Source of the DNA: Bacteroidales bacterium
GTDB lineage: Bacteria; Bacteroidota; Bacteroidia; Bacteroidales; Marinilabiliaceae
Assembly: GCA_015061285.1 (NCBI GenBank)
Contig: SUWW01000013.1
Location: 62,001-126,000, forward strand
DNA: 64,000 nt
Reading direction: 5' to 3'
Program-made: the position numbers and the translations under genes
Notes under the pieces: generated by a model
Databases searched by the model: none
Told to the model about the DNA's origin: nothing
What the model saw: the letters and a program-made list of their open reading frames with translations, nothing else
Shown here: piece by piece, positions 34,962 through 44,313 of the stretch
Position numbering within the stretch: the stretch's first letter is position 1
Layout of the letters: the number at the start of each line of letters is the position of its first letter

Positions 34962-37166
34962 TTATTTGAGTGTTACGCTCTGAATCTCCCACGTACCAGC
35001 TATTTCGGTGTCAGATGTATATACAAAAGCCACTTTCACCGTTTTGCCTACGTATGCCGACAAATCGGCAGTAGAAGTAACAAAGGTAAATACGGCGCCT
35101 GTTGCTGTGCGAGTGCAAGCGAGGTCGGTCCACGATTCACCACCATCGGTAGAAATTTTCACAGCCGTATATTTTGCAAGATTTTCTGCGTTTGTGAAAT
35201 AATTACCACACTCAGCAAATTTGAATGTGCCATCGGCAATAGCCACAGCAGGCGAAATGAGCCAACTCTCTGATGCGTTTTTGTTGCCACTTACATAACC
35301 AGTTGCTTTTGCACAACTATAAGTAGCATCAACCGCCCAAATATTGGAGCCACTGATTGAGGTTACATCATTAATAGTCCAACCATCAGGAAGACTCGTT
35401 TCGAAGCTATATGTAGGCGTCTCTACTGTGAACGACTCAGCATCGGCATAAATAATAATCTTAGAAATCTGGGTATTGTGTGCCGAATTGACCTTCAGTG
35501 TATATGTTCCTGCTGAACGGTAGTTATCATCAATAAGATAGCTATTAGTTAAATCTTTAGCTCCAGTAGTCTCAGTGCTGACTGCAACATCGCCCACGTA
35601 GATATTTTGCAACACAGCTGCCGAAGCGCCACTTGTGCCCACTACTTCGATTTTAGCCACTGTGCCTGTAAAGCCCGAGAGTGTGAGCGTAGAGCCTTTC
35701 TTGCCAAGCATAAGATATTTGCCAGAAGCAGAGTAATAGAATGCCGTTTGAGCCGAAAGGGTGCAAGTGTAGCCATTGTAGGTATAAGAGGTCTCGGCAG
35801 TTGTTTTTTCAGTAGTTATGGCGAAGCAGTTTTCTGCGAAGTCGAATGTTATGACATCGCCATCTTCCACGTCATCGCCACCGCTACCACTTTCGTGACT
35901 CACGTAGATAGCATCTTTTATCTCGTGCGTGGTGTTGTAGAGTGTGTATGTACCTTGGAGTGTAATCTTGTCGCCCTCTTTCACGCCAAGCGATTCAAAC
36001 TTCTGAGCCTCACCAGTTGAAGTGAGTGTACCATAAATAGTTATAGTGCCCGTCTCGTCAGTTATATCATAGTTGCCGTATGTTGAGTTTTTTATTGAAC
36101 CGACAGTACCAGTAACTTGATAAATAGTATTGGCATCGGCGCGGCTGATGAATTCGGCAATGGTGAGTTGCTCGGCACCATCTACCACTTTCGATTCGCC
36201 TGCGGTGCTAACACCCTTCTTGTGGCTTACGTAGATAGCATTCTTTATCTCGCTTGTAGTGTTGTAGAGCGTGTAGGTGCCTTGAAGCGTGATGGTATCG
36301 CCAGCTTCCACACCGAGCGAAGCAAATTTCTGAGCCTCACCAGTTGAGGTAAGTGTGCCATAAATAGTTATAGAGCCAGTCTCGTCGGTGATTTCATAGT
36401 TGCCATAGGTCGACTGCTTGATAGTGCCAACAACACCCGTTACTTGATAAACAGTAACGCTATCGGCACGACTGATGAACTCGGCAATGGTGAGTTGCTC
36501 GGCATTTTCATCAACTTTCGATTCGCCACCGTTATTAGAGCTATTGGCAGAATATTTAGAGTGCGAACCTTTATATACAATGAAATCCTTTACTTCCCAT
36601 GTAGCAGCTTTGCTCTTAGCTATATATCGGAGAGCAATAGTTACATTTCCACCCATAAACGATTGTGGAATGTCGATGTAGTCGCATTCGTACCATGTGC
36701 TCCAATCTTTTGCAGTGGCAGCAACTGGGCTATAGTCAAGTATTGTCCAAGTGGCAGTGGTCACATCGCCATCGTAGTCGCTACTTATGCAAAGTTGGTA
36801 GTTGGTAGATACTTCAGATGCATTGGGATACATCAATATGTATTTGAAATATACACAAGCCGAATCGACCTCGGAGAGGTCAATCTGTGGAGTTACAAGC
36901 CATGCATCAGATTCGTAGTTGACGTTGTTTGCAAACGCTGAAATCTTAGCGCAGCTATAATCGATAGACCAGCTATAATCGCCTGTTGCTATGACGTTTG
37001 AGCATTCGCCAAGAGTCGACGAGAAAGCTTCGCTATAGATGACTGGCGAATCTTCGCTGCTTGAATTGTTTTCTGTGTTGAGTTCGTATGGGGCTGGCAC
37101 ATCTTCGCATGCCGAGAAGCACATAACAGCCGCAAGACTCAATATGCTTGAAATATATTTTTTCAT
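34962..37166 (-). CDS. Surface lipoprotein with tandem OB-fold-like domains and choice-of-anchor-J modules
   Basis: The lipobox FSAC (Cys20) is followed by Glu-Asp, predicting surface exposure. Residues about 40-200 form a choice-of-anchor-J/MAM-like sandwich (SDAWLVTPQIDLSEV, WEVKDFIVYKG). Two near-identical modules (about 215-316 and 325-424) start EQLTIAEFISRAD and contain QVTG, STYGNY, TDETG, TIYGTL and LQGTYTLYNTT. They look like the OB-fold nucleic-acid-binding domain seen in secreted nucleases. About 440-590 is another sandwich, and 595-734 a second anchor-J module (SESWLISPAVAIADG). It probably binds extracellular nucleic acid for the nucleases and TonB receptor around it. No catalytic motif is seen. 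Confidence 0.75.
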   Translation of the reverse strand: MKKYISSILSLAAVMCFSACEDVPAPYELNTENNSSSEDSPVIYSEAFSSTLGECSNVIATGDYSWSIDYSCAKISAFANNVNYESDAWLVTPQIDLSEVDSACVYFKYILMYPNASEVSTNYQLCISSDYDGDVTTATWTILDYSPVAATAKDWSTWYECDYIDIPQSFMGGNVTIALRYIAKSKAATWEVKDFIVYKGSHSKYSANSSNNGGESKVDENAEQLTIAEFISRADSVTVYQVTGVVGTIKQSTYGNYEITDETGSITIYGTLTSTGEAQKFASLGVEAGDTITLQGTYTLYNTTSEIKNAIYVSHKKGVSTAGESKVVDGAEQLTIAEFISRADANTIYQVTGTVGSIKNSTYGNYDITDETGTITIYGTLTSTGEAQKFESLGVKEGDKITLQGTYTLYNTTHEIKDAIYVSHESGSGGDDVEDGDVITFDFAENCFAITTEKTTAETSYTYNGYTCTLSAQTAFYYSASGKYLMLGKKGSTLTLSGFTGTVAKIEVVGTSGASAAVLQNIYVGDVAVSTETTGAKDLTNSYLIDDNYRSAGTYTLKVNSAHNTQISKIIIYADAESFTVETPTYSFETSLPDGWTINDVTSISGSNIWAVDATYSCAKATGYVSGNKNASESWLISPAVAIADGTFKFAECGNYFTNAENLAKYTAVKISTDGGESWTDLACTRTATGAVFTFVTSTADLSAYVGKTVKVAFVYTSDTEIAGTWEIQSVTLK

Positions 37167-37198
37167 AACCTTTAGTTATTGTTTTTTATACGTATGAA

Positions 37199-38164
37199 TT
37201 ATTGTAGTTCTTGATAACGTTCGACATCGTCTACCGAGCGGAATGTAAGTTGCCAACCATCGTAGTAAGTCAACTGACCAGTATATGAACGAGTGTCGGA
37301 AGGCAAACGCAGAAACGAGCAGTCGTTTTGCGTAGAAGTGCGAATGGTGAGTGTCTTCGACGCGAGCTCTAAGTTGAGCGTACGATCTACACCATAGCCA
37401 GCATCGTAGAGAGCTTCGGGTGCAAAAATCTTAGGCAGCGGTTCGACATCGCCCGAGAGAGTGCCTGTAGCTGCAATCAGAGCTTGTCCGCCTTGATTTT
37501 CGGCAATTTTTCCGCGCACCGTGGCAAGCATTGGCGTGTGATATATCGTTTGATTGTCGCTATTTGTAAGCCAATTGGTTCCGGTTTGGTCGGTAAGATC
37601 GACGGGCACGAGTTCCAAAGCCGACGCGTCGGGAGTGCCAACGAGTTCGATATTCGTCTTGCACATTTCGAGAAGCATCGGGCCAAGGCGCAAGTTGCCT
37701 GCCGAGGTGTAGTATGGCTGACCAATCTTAGGCACTTTGCTATAGTTGCCTATATATAGTCCATTCAAATTAACCTTAATTCGCTGACCAACTGCGAAAT
37801 ATGGCGAGATGAATGTATTTTTTATACCTATGCTTATGCATTGGTCGTAGGCATCGGTACCAGCAGTTTGCGTAGTGTCGATGCTTCGCACGATGAGAGT
37901 CTGATAGAGGTTGCCACCAGCATCGTTGGCACAAACAACGCCTTCAAAAATTACGTCGGTAGTGATTTGCTGAAACGTGTTGTTGTTAGTGAGCACCGAG
38001 CTATATTTATTTTTCAAGCCATAGATGGTGGTGTTTGTTTCGCCCACGCTCTCTTGGCTCGTGATCAAGAAGTTGCTTGTGTCGGGTTCGTCGTAGTCGT
38101 CCATGCAAGCAGGCGACATAAGAGCGGCCGAGATAAGCATTAGATATATTTTTACTTTCTTCAT
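37199..38164 (-). CDS. DUF5689-type surface lipoprotein
   Basis: The lipobox SPAC (Cys20) is followed by MDDYDE, another surface-export signal. The 321-residue body matches DUF5689 proteins: VIFEGVVCANDAGGNLYQTLIV, ISIGIKNTFISPYFAVGQRIKVNLNGLYIGNYS, and a final LTYYDGWQLTFRSVDDVERYQ. These are OB-fold-like. They are repeatedly found beside a TonB receptor and secreted nucleases in Bacteroidetes, where they would take the place of SusD as the surface partner. It lies 62 nt after the receptor and 32 nt before the tandem OB-fold gene. Ligand binding to DNA, RNA or oligonucleotides is inferred from fold and neighbours. Confidence 0.75.
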   Translation of the reverse strand: MKKVKIYLMLISAALMSPACMDDYDEPDTSNFLITSQESVGETNTTIYGLKNKYSSVLTNNNTFQQITTDVIFEGVVCANDAGGNLYQTLIVRSIDTTQTAGTDAYDQCISIGIKNTFISPYFAVGQRIKVNLNGLYIGNYSKVPKIGQPYYTSAGNLRLGPMLLEMCKTNIELVGTPDASALELVPVDLTDQTGTNWLTNSDNQTIYHTPMLATVRGKIAENQGGQALIAATGTLSGDVEPLPKIFAPEALYDAGYGVDRTLNLELASKTLTIRTSTQNDCSFLRLPSDTRSYTGQLTYYDGWQLTFRSVDDVERYQELQ

Positions 38165-38226
38165 TGCATTATTCTTTTTGAGTCTCTTTGCTTAATTGTC
38201 AATTGTCAACTATCAATTGTCAATTT

Positions 38227-41142
38227 TTAGAACTTGAATCCGATATTGAGGAAAGCGTTGAACGAATTGGCATAATAGTATTTCGAGTTCTTCGAGAATC
38301 GATATGCTTTGCCTTCGCCCTTGGTGTATACACCATTGTTTTCGCTATAGTAGAAGTCGTCGCGGTTTTGCTCGTAGCCACCAGTGCGCATGTTGGTATT
38401 GTTGGTAATATTATTCACCGACAAGTTGATGCTGAGCGACTTGCTTCGGCGTAGGCGAATAAACTTGCCTATCGACGCATCAATCATAAATCCGCCATCG
38501 AATTTCTCTTGATGAGCTGCATAGGCTTTCACCAATTGACCGCTGTTGTCGTAGAGCAATCCACCATTCTCTTTTATCTCGGCTTTCGTCACTTCGTAGC
38601 CCAAGCGTCCTAAGTTGTCGACACTCGATGGAGTATAGACGCGTCCAGAGGTCTTGTACGTACTCGTCAATCGACGATATGGCGAGAAACCTACATACAC
38701 ACGATCGTAGTAATTGATATTAGCCTCGAAGAACCAGCCACTTACATTGTAGTTCACGCCAAAGTTGAGTGCTGTAAGCGGTGTGCCACTCACGCGCATG
38801 CCATCGGCAATAACAGTAAGTGGAACTACTTCGCCTGTTGGCGTGGTGTATACGTTGAGCTTGCTAACCTCGGCGTAGTCCATGCCTTCGTAGCTAATTT
38901 GCGCAAGTGGATTATTGGTATACTTAGCTTCGCTGATTGTTTCTAAAGCATGAACCGACAAGCTACTAAGTATCTGATAGTTGAGAGCCACCTCAACGCC
39001 GCAATGCATCTTTTCGATATTCGACATTGTTAGGTATGTGAATGTGCTCTGCTGGTCGTTGTAGAAGGCTGTCTGCTCCACTTGGTCGGCAAAGGTGGTG
39101 TAGTAGCCATCAACTTTGCCCGAGAAGTCGCCGAAGCGGAATAGGTATGCAAGTTCTGCGTCGAATGTCTTTTCGAGTTTCAGGTTGTCTACATAGTTAT
39201 TCTGCATACTTGGAGCCACAAAGCTGTTGCGTGCGTTTGGCGCAGCAGCCGAATAGCCAACCGAAGTCGAAATATAGTTGCCAGCTCCTGGGTGATAGGT
39301 GAGCATTGCACCAGCCGTGCCACCCATAAATTTAGCTTTGCCGCTCTTGCCGTACGAGTTTTCGGGCGCACGACCGTTTTGCATCTTGCCATCGCGCTCC
39401 ATCAGTGTAGCATCGGCGCTGAGCGAAGCCACACCAGTGAGTGGTCCGTATATAGCTTGATATTGTCCCCAAAGGCGCGCTTTAGTGACGTTGATGTCGT
39501 AGTCGTAGCCGAACTTATCATCGATTCCAATCTCACGGTTAGGATTGCGAAGATCGTTTTGAGCTTCGTCGCTATTGCGTCCGTAGTCGTTCACCGAGAA
39601 TTTGTCGACATCGGTATATTTTGAAGCGCCAAGGAGGTCGGCCATTGTCTTATAGTGCATACCTTTTGTGGTGTTTACAAACAAGCCAGCCGAATATTTA
39701 TGGTGCATATTTATGCTCTGACTCCACGCCGAACTTAACGAAAGCATCATTTGGTCGTTGTGTCGGCGTTCTTGGTAATAGAGCGCTTCGCCACCATTCG
39801 CAAGGTTGCTACGGTTGACGTAATACATACGATCCCAGTTTATCTGTCGGTTGGCTTTCGACGATTTCCAATAGTCGAGCAACGTGTTGTATTGATCGAG
39901 GAAATATGGATTAGCCGTCAGATATTCACCATTGTTTTTCGATGCATCATAGACATCGAAAACCGACGAAGGAAGATTCTTGTAGTAGTCGGGACGAGGG
40001 TCGTAGGCATCGCCGCTCCAGCCGAGAGCTGTGGTGCTATACATAGCATATTTGAAACCTACGCTTGTGGATAGTTGGCTGTCGTCGTTGACGTTCCAAT
40101 CCCAAGTGAAGAGCGCTGTAGGCTCATAGTCGCGTACCACGCGCGAGTTGCGTTTCTTGCCATCTTGATAGCCCCAGTTAGGGTTGTAGTAGTGACTATT
40201 GGCAAGCCAATAAGCCTCTTCGGTCGATGCAGCTTGCTGACCACGTTCGGTAGGCGCACCAAAGGTGACTATCGAGAAGCCATGCTCGGAGCCTATGCGT
40301 TTTTCGGCAGCAAGGAAATAGCTAAGCGAATTGTAGAACGTGCCTTCAATGACACCTTCGTCGGCCCAGCGATAGCCAATGGAGCCAGCAAAAGCCCAGC
40401 CATTCTGTTTCAATCCAGATGCATAGGTATACATTACGCGAGCCTTATAGTTGCGATTGCAAAGCGAGAGCGACACTTTGTTGCCCGCGCTAAACTGACT
40501 TGCGCGCACATTGATATTCGATGCTCCACCAACACCACTCACACCAAAACGGTTATACTCGTGCTGAGCCACGCCCTCTTTGTTGCGTGTAGCATCGTTC
40601 ATACCACCTATCATGGAATAGCTAAAATTGCCACGCTCCATGTCGTTGAGCAACAAGCCATTCATATACGTCTGGCTATACTGATTGTCGTAGGCGCGAG
40701 TGCGGAAACGCATAGAGCTGAAGAGGTAGCCCACCTCCGATGCGTAAGGGTCGTTGTTGTTCGACACTATGGAAGTCACGGTCTGCGACGCATCGTTGTC
40801 GTCGTCGAGCTGACTCTCGGTGAATGTGAAGTCGGAGTTGTCGTCGTCCAACTGGTTCACCAAAGCCACACGCAAATTAGTCGTAGGGCCTTCTACACGC
40901 ACACGCTGATCTTGATAACCTACGTACGTAAACACAAGTTCTGTCGGAAATGCAGCCACACTCACGCTGAACTGCCCCGATTCTTTAGTTATGGCGCCTG
41001 CGGTTGGGTTGCCAAGCGTCACCGCTGCACCAACGATGGGCTCTTGTGTAGCTGCATCTACAACCACACCTTCGACCACACCTTGTGCCATCGCACTAAC
41101 GCCAACAAACAGCGCTGCCATAAGTAGCAATAATCTGTTCAT
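38227..41142 (-). CDS. TonB-dependent outer-membrane receptor, probable nucleic acid or oligonucleotide transporter
   Basis: The 971-residue protein has a signal peptide (VGVSAMAQ), a carboxypeptidase-regulatory-like domain at about 22-95 (VEGVVVDAATQEPIVGAAVTL, GQFSVSV, VGYQDQRV), a plug with FRTRAYDNQYSQTYMNGLLLND and GGASNINVRAS, and a 22-strand barrel ending NAFLNIGFKF with the C-terminal Phe of outer-membrane barrels. It is not a SusC/RagA in the strict sense, because no SusD is next to it; a DUF5689 lipoprotein takes that place. Its neighbours are two nucleases and OB-fold lipoproteins, so import of nucleic acid breakdown products is the best inference. The 124-nt gap before it is filled with short tandem repeats. 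Confidence 0.88.
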   Translation of the reverse strand: MNRLLLLMAALFVGVSAMAQGVVEGVVVDAATQEPIVGAAVTLGNPTAGAITKESGQFSVSVAAFPTELVFTYVGYQDQRVRVEGPTTNLRVALVNQLDDDNSDFTFTESQLDDDNDASQTVTSIVSNNNDPYASEVGYLFSSMRFRTRAYDNQYSQTYMNGLLLNDMERGNFSYSMIGGMNDATRNKEGVAQHEYNRFGVSGVGGASNINVRASQFSAGNKVSLSLCNRNYKARVMYTYASGLKQNGWAFAGSIGYRWADEGVIEGTFYNSLSYFLAAEKRIGSEHGFSIVTFGAPTERGQQAASTEEAYWLANSHYYNPNWGYQDGKKRNSRVVRDYEPTALFTWDWNVNDDSQLSTSVGFKYAMYSTTALGWSGDAYDPRPDYYKNLPSSVFDVYDASKNNGEYLTANPYFLDQYNTLLDYWKSSKANRQINWDRMYYVNRSNLANGGEALYYQERRHNDQMMLSLSSAWSQSINMHHKYSAGLFVNTTKGMHYKTMADLLGASKYTDVDKFSVNDYGRNSDEAQNDLRNPNREIGIDDKFGYDYDINVTKARLWGQYQAIYGPLTGVASLSADATLMERDGKMQNGRAPENSYGKSGKAKFMGGTAGAMLTYHPGAGNYISTSVGYSAAAPNARNSFVAPSMQNNYVDNLKLEKTFDAELAYLFRFGDFSGKVDGYYTTFADQVEQTAFYNDQQSTFTYLTMSNIEKMHCGVEVALNYQILSSLSVHALETISEAKYTNNPLAQISYEGMDYAEVSKLNVYTTPTGEVVPLTVIADGMRVSGTPLTALNFGVNYNVSGWFFEANINYYDRVYVGFSPYRRLTSTYKTSGRVYTPSSVDNLGRLGYEVTKAEIKENGGLLYDNSGQLVKAYAAHQEKFDGGFMIDASIGKFIRLRRSKSLSINLSVNNITNNTNMRTGGYEQNRDDFYYSENNGVYTKGEGKAYRFSKNSKYYYANSFNAFLNIGFKF

Positions 41143-41154
41143 TTATATAATTAT

Positions 41155-41262
41155 GAATGTTTGAATTACGAGTTCCAAATTACGAGTTACGAATTACGAG
41201 TTACGAGTTACGAATTATGAGTTACGAATTATGAATTATGAATTATGAATTTTCAATTTCCA
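41155..41262. repeat. Degenerate ATTACGAGTT / AATTATGA tandem repeats
   Basis: About ten copies of 8-9-bp units drift from AATTACGAGTT to GAATTATGA and end TTTTCAATTTCCAATTCTCAC. They lie between the DNase-like gene and the receptor gene and so fall inside the predicted transcript. Confidence 0.75.
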
Positions 41263-41266
41263 ATTC

Positions 41267-42307
41267 TCACAACTCTTTTATCAGATAAATACACGTAGGC
41301 AAGTGGTCGCTATAGCCATTGAGCCAAACGCCAGAGGCATGCGTACGCTTGGGAGCACCTTTGTATTTCCCATCTTGCTGCAAGAGGTAGTCGCGGACAA
41401 ACACCTCATTGCTATACAAAAGCAACGATGAGCGGTCGGTTCCGATAAAGCCACCCGAAACAATAATCTGATCAAAAAGATTCCATTTACCATTGTAGAG
41501 CAGCGTGCCCTGCCCCACCTTGTAGAGCGTATCCCACCAAGGGTTATACATATCGGCATTGCTCTTCACATCTTTTTTCTTGTGTACGGCACCGAGAGCC
41601 TCGGTTACACTTTTGTTGTTGGGGTCGTCGTTGAGGTCGCCCATAACTATCACCTTCGAATCGGGGAAAACGCGCAAGAGCGAATCCTTCACCGCCTTCA
41701 CTTGCAGGCCAGCACGCTCGCGCACTGGGCTTTCGGCACCTCGCGATGGCCAGTGGTTTACTATCACGTGTACCATCTCGCCCGCTATCTTGCCCGTAGC
41801 TACAAGAAACCCACGCGTGATGTGCGTTGTGTCGTTGTTGGGATATACGTATGGCACAAGACACGAGTCGATGAGCTGAAAGAAGCGAGGATTGTAGAAG
41901 AGCGCGCACTCCACACCTCGGCGGTCGGGGCCATCGAAATGCATCACTTTCCAGCCCTTATCTTTCAGCGCTGGCTGACGAAGCAAATCTTCGAGCACAC
42001 CACGATTCTCAATCTCCGAAACGCCCACTACTGTTGCTCCCGCTTTGATTTTGTTCGTGCACAACTCGCTGAGCACTTTCGACATATTCGCAAGTTTGGC
42101 CTTATACTTCATGCCAGTCCATTTGTAGGTGCCATCGGGCAAAAACTCAAAGTCGTTTTTGCCATAGTCGTGACAAGTGTCGAAAAGATTTTCAAGATTG
42201 TAGAAGGCTACACCATAGAGTGCCAACCGCTTTTGCTGTGCTGCGGCGGTTGCTGCCACTGCCAACACAACAATCAATATCGCTACGAAGTGTCTGCAAA
42301 TATTCAT
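41267..42307 (-). CDS. Secreted endonuclease/exonuclease/phosphatase (DNase-I-like) family protein
   Basis: The signal peptide ends near residue 23 (AATAAAQ). All main EEP-fold motifs are present: FYNLENLFDT near 40, the catalytic Glu in GVSEIENR near 98, VNHWPSRGA near 188 with the catalytic His, GDLNDDP near 220 and SDHLP near 336. The family cuts DNA, RNA or phosphodiester lipids with magnesium. With a signal peptide and no lipobox it is periplasmic or secreted. It heads the nucleic acid operon, with its own promoter element at 42333-42340. Neighbours favour nuclease over lipid phosphatase activity. Confidence 0.88.
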   Translation of the reverse strand: MNICRHFVAILIVVLAVAATAAAQQKRLALYGVAFYNLENLFDTCHDYGKNDFEFLPDGTYKWTGMKYKAKLANMSKVLSELCTNKIKAGATVVGVSEIENRGVLEDLLRQPALKDKGWKVMHFDGPDRRGVECALFYNPRFFQLIDSCLVPYVYPNNDTTHITRGFLVATGKIAGEMVHVIVNHWPSRGAESPVRERAGLQVKAVKDSLLRVFPDSKVIVMGDLNDDPNNKSVTEALGAVHKKKDVKSNADMYNPWWDTLYKVGQGTLLYNGKWNLFDQIIVSGGFIGTDRSSLLLYSNEVFVRDYLLQQDGKYKGAPKRTHASGVWLNGYSDHLPTCIYLIKEL

Positions 42308-42332
42308 CGCTCGGGGCTTATTTATAAACGCG

Positions 42333-42340
42333 CAAAACTA
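42333..42340 (-). promoter_or_regulatory. Bacteroidetes -7 element for the nucleic acid operon
   Basis: TAGTTTTG followed by CGCG on the minus strand matches TAnnTTTG, about 25 nt before the start codon at 42307. Confidence 0.45.
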
Positions 42341-42536
42341 CTCAAATTTACCATTCAACCACTTACTATCTCAATTTTCGTAAGTAGATATAACTCGCAC
42401 ATAGAGCACAGATAACGCAGATTTATAAAGATTGCAAAGATTATTATCTGCGAGAATCTGTTCTAATCCGTTAAATCTGTGCCCTGATACATATTAACCA
42501 CGAAAAACAGAGAAATACTTCTTTTTATAAAGGCAC

Positions 42537-42564
42537 AAAAAAAGCCGCCCCAATCTGGAGCGGC
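42537..42564 (-). terminator. Intrinsic terminator after the secreted OB-fold protein gene
   Basis: On the minus strand GCCGC...GG pairs with CC...GCGGC around a short loop, with one mismatch, and seven T residues follow. Confidence 0.8.
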
Positions 42565-42594
42565 CAATTATATGAAGTGATTTTCTTAACTCTT

Positions 42595-44205
42595 TTACTT
42601 CACAACGAATTTCTTACCATTCTGAATCAAGATGCCTTTAGCGTCTTTGCTTACACGCTGACCTTGCAAATTGTAGATAGGCGCATTCTCGTCAAGTTCA
42701 GCAGCCACACCAGCAACAGCGGTTACTGTGCCTGGGTTTTCTGCTTCTTCAACACAAGAGATAACCGAAATAGTACCTTCAGCTTTGTCTGAATGAGGGT
42801 ACGTACTTGATACAATTGCTTTTATTGTATAAGTCTTGCCTTCAAAATCTTCAGTAGGCAAAACGCCATTGGTATTATCTGCAATTTTCGGATTTGAAAT
42901 CTCTACATCATTCTCGTCTTTGCTAATCCAATAGTATTTAGGGCTATCGCCGGATTCTTTGTATAACGTAACACCTTCAAGAACCACGAGGTTGCATATA
43001 TACTTGCAAGCTTCGATTTCATCCAAAGTCACTGCTAAAGGTTCTGCTACTTCACTGCTTGATGAAATAGTAAGAACGGTTGGGTCGCTTGCGAAGTCAT
43101 CTTTCTTGGTAGATGATATTTGAGCTACGCCATAGTATGCTTTCAACTGGCATTTGTATTCGCCGCTAATTACATAATTATCTTGAATATCTATCAACTC
43201 TGCATCTTCTGCCGTTACTGCTTTATCATTCTTAGTGAAATAGTAAAGATTGATTGCTGCGGTAGCATCGCCTTCTCTTACATATGCATAGTGAGCAGCT
43301 TCGTCAACCCAAAGGACTTTAGCATTGTTGAAAGTTACTTTTACATAACCGAGATTCTCGCTAGCCTTAGTTATGTCCTTTTCTGCAATCCAAGCAGCTA
43401 CATCAGCCAATGTCATTGAGGTTACTTCAATTTTGGTGAGTTCTTTTGTTGTTACATCACTTACAATTTCGCCTTTTACTGCGATTGCTTTTACAGTTGC
43501 TGTTGCAGTAACTACGAATGGCTCTGAGTATAGAGTGCTTGAGGTGGTTGGCTCAGTACCATCAATAGTATAGTAAATAGAAGCACCTTCCTCTGCCTTA
43601 ATTGTTACAGTTGTGCTCTCCACGAAAGATGTTATAGTCTCTGTAATTGTCGGTGCTGCAATAGTTTCGTCATCTACCCAACCACTAACAATTTTTACAT
43701 CGTCAAGGAAGAAACGTTTTGCAGACGTAGTAAATGTTATTTTAGACGTTTCTAAACCACCTGAAATTTTTACAGTGTAAGTGTTAAAAGCACCTCTTTC
43801 AAGTGTAACAGAAGAGACAGACAATGATGCGCCATCGCCAGAAATAGAAATTGATAAAGTCGTACCATCTGAAGTAGAATTCCAAGCACCAGCCCTAAAG
43901 GTTAGAGTTGCATCGTCAGACGTCAGTTTAGTTAAACTTGGGGTTGTTGCAGAGCCTGCAATTTTACCAGTACCTAACTTTATACACTCATCAGCAGCAT
44001 ATGGACTTGTGGCAGACCAGCCTGAATTATCCGTTTTGGAATCTTCAAAAGCTGTAGAAGCAATATTTCCGCTCCAACTTCCATCGTTACCACCAGTTCC
44101 GTCACATCCTGCAAACGTTTCTTCAAAGAGGACTGTCTGCGCTGTAGCAGCCGAAGCAAAAGCAGCCAAAGCGGCAACAGCAAAAATTCGTACGTTTCTT
44201 TTCAT
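42595..44205 (-). CDS. Secreted multidomain protein (sandwich, chitobiase-like Ig, OB-fold) with type 9 sorting tail
   Basis: After the signal peptide (FASAATAQ), residues about 25-180 form a jelly-roll like choice-of-anchor domains (FEETFAGCDG, TLTFRAGAWN, RFFLDDVKIVSG). About 190-265 are a chitobiase/hexosaminidase C-terminal-type module (ASIYYTIDGTEPTTSSTLYS). About 265-480 look like OB-fold material similar to the gene at 34962 (NYVISGEYKCQLKAYYGVAQIS). The tail is YNLQGQRVSKDAKGILIQNG then KKFVVK, the standard Bacteroidales sorting-type tail. It has its own promoter and terminator. Function is unknown; binding of nucleic acid or surface glycan is possible. Confidence 0.68.
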   Translation of the reverse strand: MKRNVRIFAVAALAAFASAATAQTVLFEETFAGCDGTGGNDGSWSGNIASTAFEDSKTDNSGWSATSPYAADECIKLGTGKIAGSATTPSLTKLTSDDATLTFRAGAWNSTSDGTTLSISISGDGASLSVSSVTLERGAFNTYTVKISGGLETSKITFTTSAKRFFLDDVKIVSGWVDDETIAAPTITETITSFVESTTVTIKAEEGASIYYTIDGTEPTTSSTLYSEPFVVTATATVKAIAVKGEIVSDVTTKELTKIEVTSMTLADVAAWIAEKDITKASENLGYVKVTFNNAKVLWVDEAAHYAYVREGDATAAINLYYFTKNDKAVTAEDAELIDIQDNYVISGEYKCQLKAYYGVAQISSTKKDDFASDPTVLTISSSSEVAEPLAVTLDEIEACKYICNLVVLEGVTLYKESGDSPKYYWISKDENDVEISNPKIADNTNGVLPTEDFEGKTYTIKAIVSSTYPHSDKAEGTISVISCVEEAENPGTVTAVAGVAAELDENAPIYNLQGQRVSKDAKGILIQNGKKFVVK

Positions 44206-44257
44206 AATTATAAAGTATTAATGTTTAGTCTGTCTTTCATTACGCATTGCGCAAGTG

Positions 44258-44265
44258 CAAAAATA
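44258..44265 (-). promoter_or_regulatory. Bacteroidetes -7 element
   Basis: TATTTTTG followed by CAC on the minus strand, about 53 nt upstream of the start codon at 44205. Confidence 0.45.
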
Positions 44266-44313
44266 TATATTTCGCGCTTTGTCTATCACTCAAAACTACG
44301 GCATAGAATGTTT

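Larger units (their letters stand above)
42308..42594. other. Intergenic region of 287 bases
   Basis: Contains the promoter of the EEP nuclease, an ATCTGCGAGAATCTGTTCTAATCC stretch (about 42450-42480) that echoes the 104-bp repeat text, and the terminator of the following gene. Confidence 0.5.

Noticed and set aside
40075-41127. 350-residue plus-strand open frame
   Set aside because: It lies opposite the plug and signal region of a TonB receptor and has no independent support.
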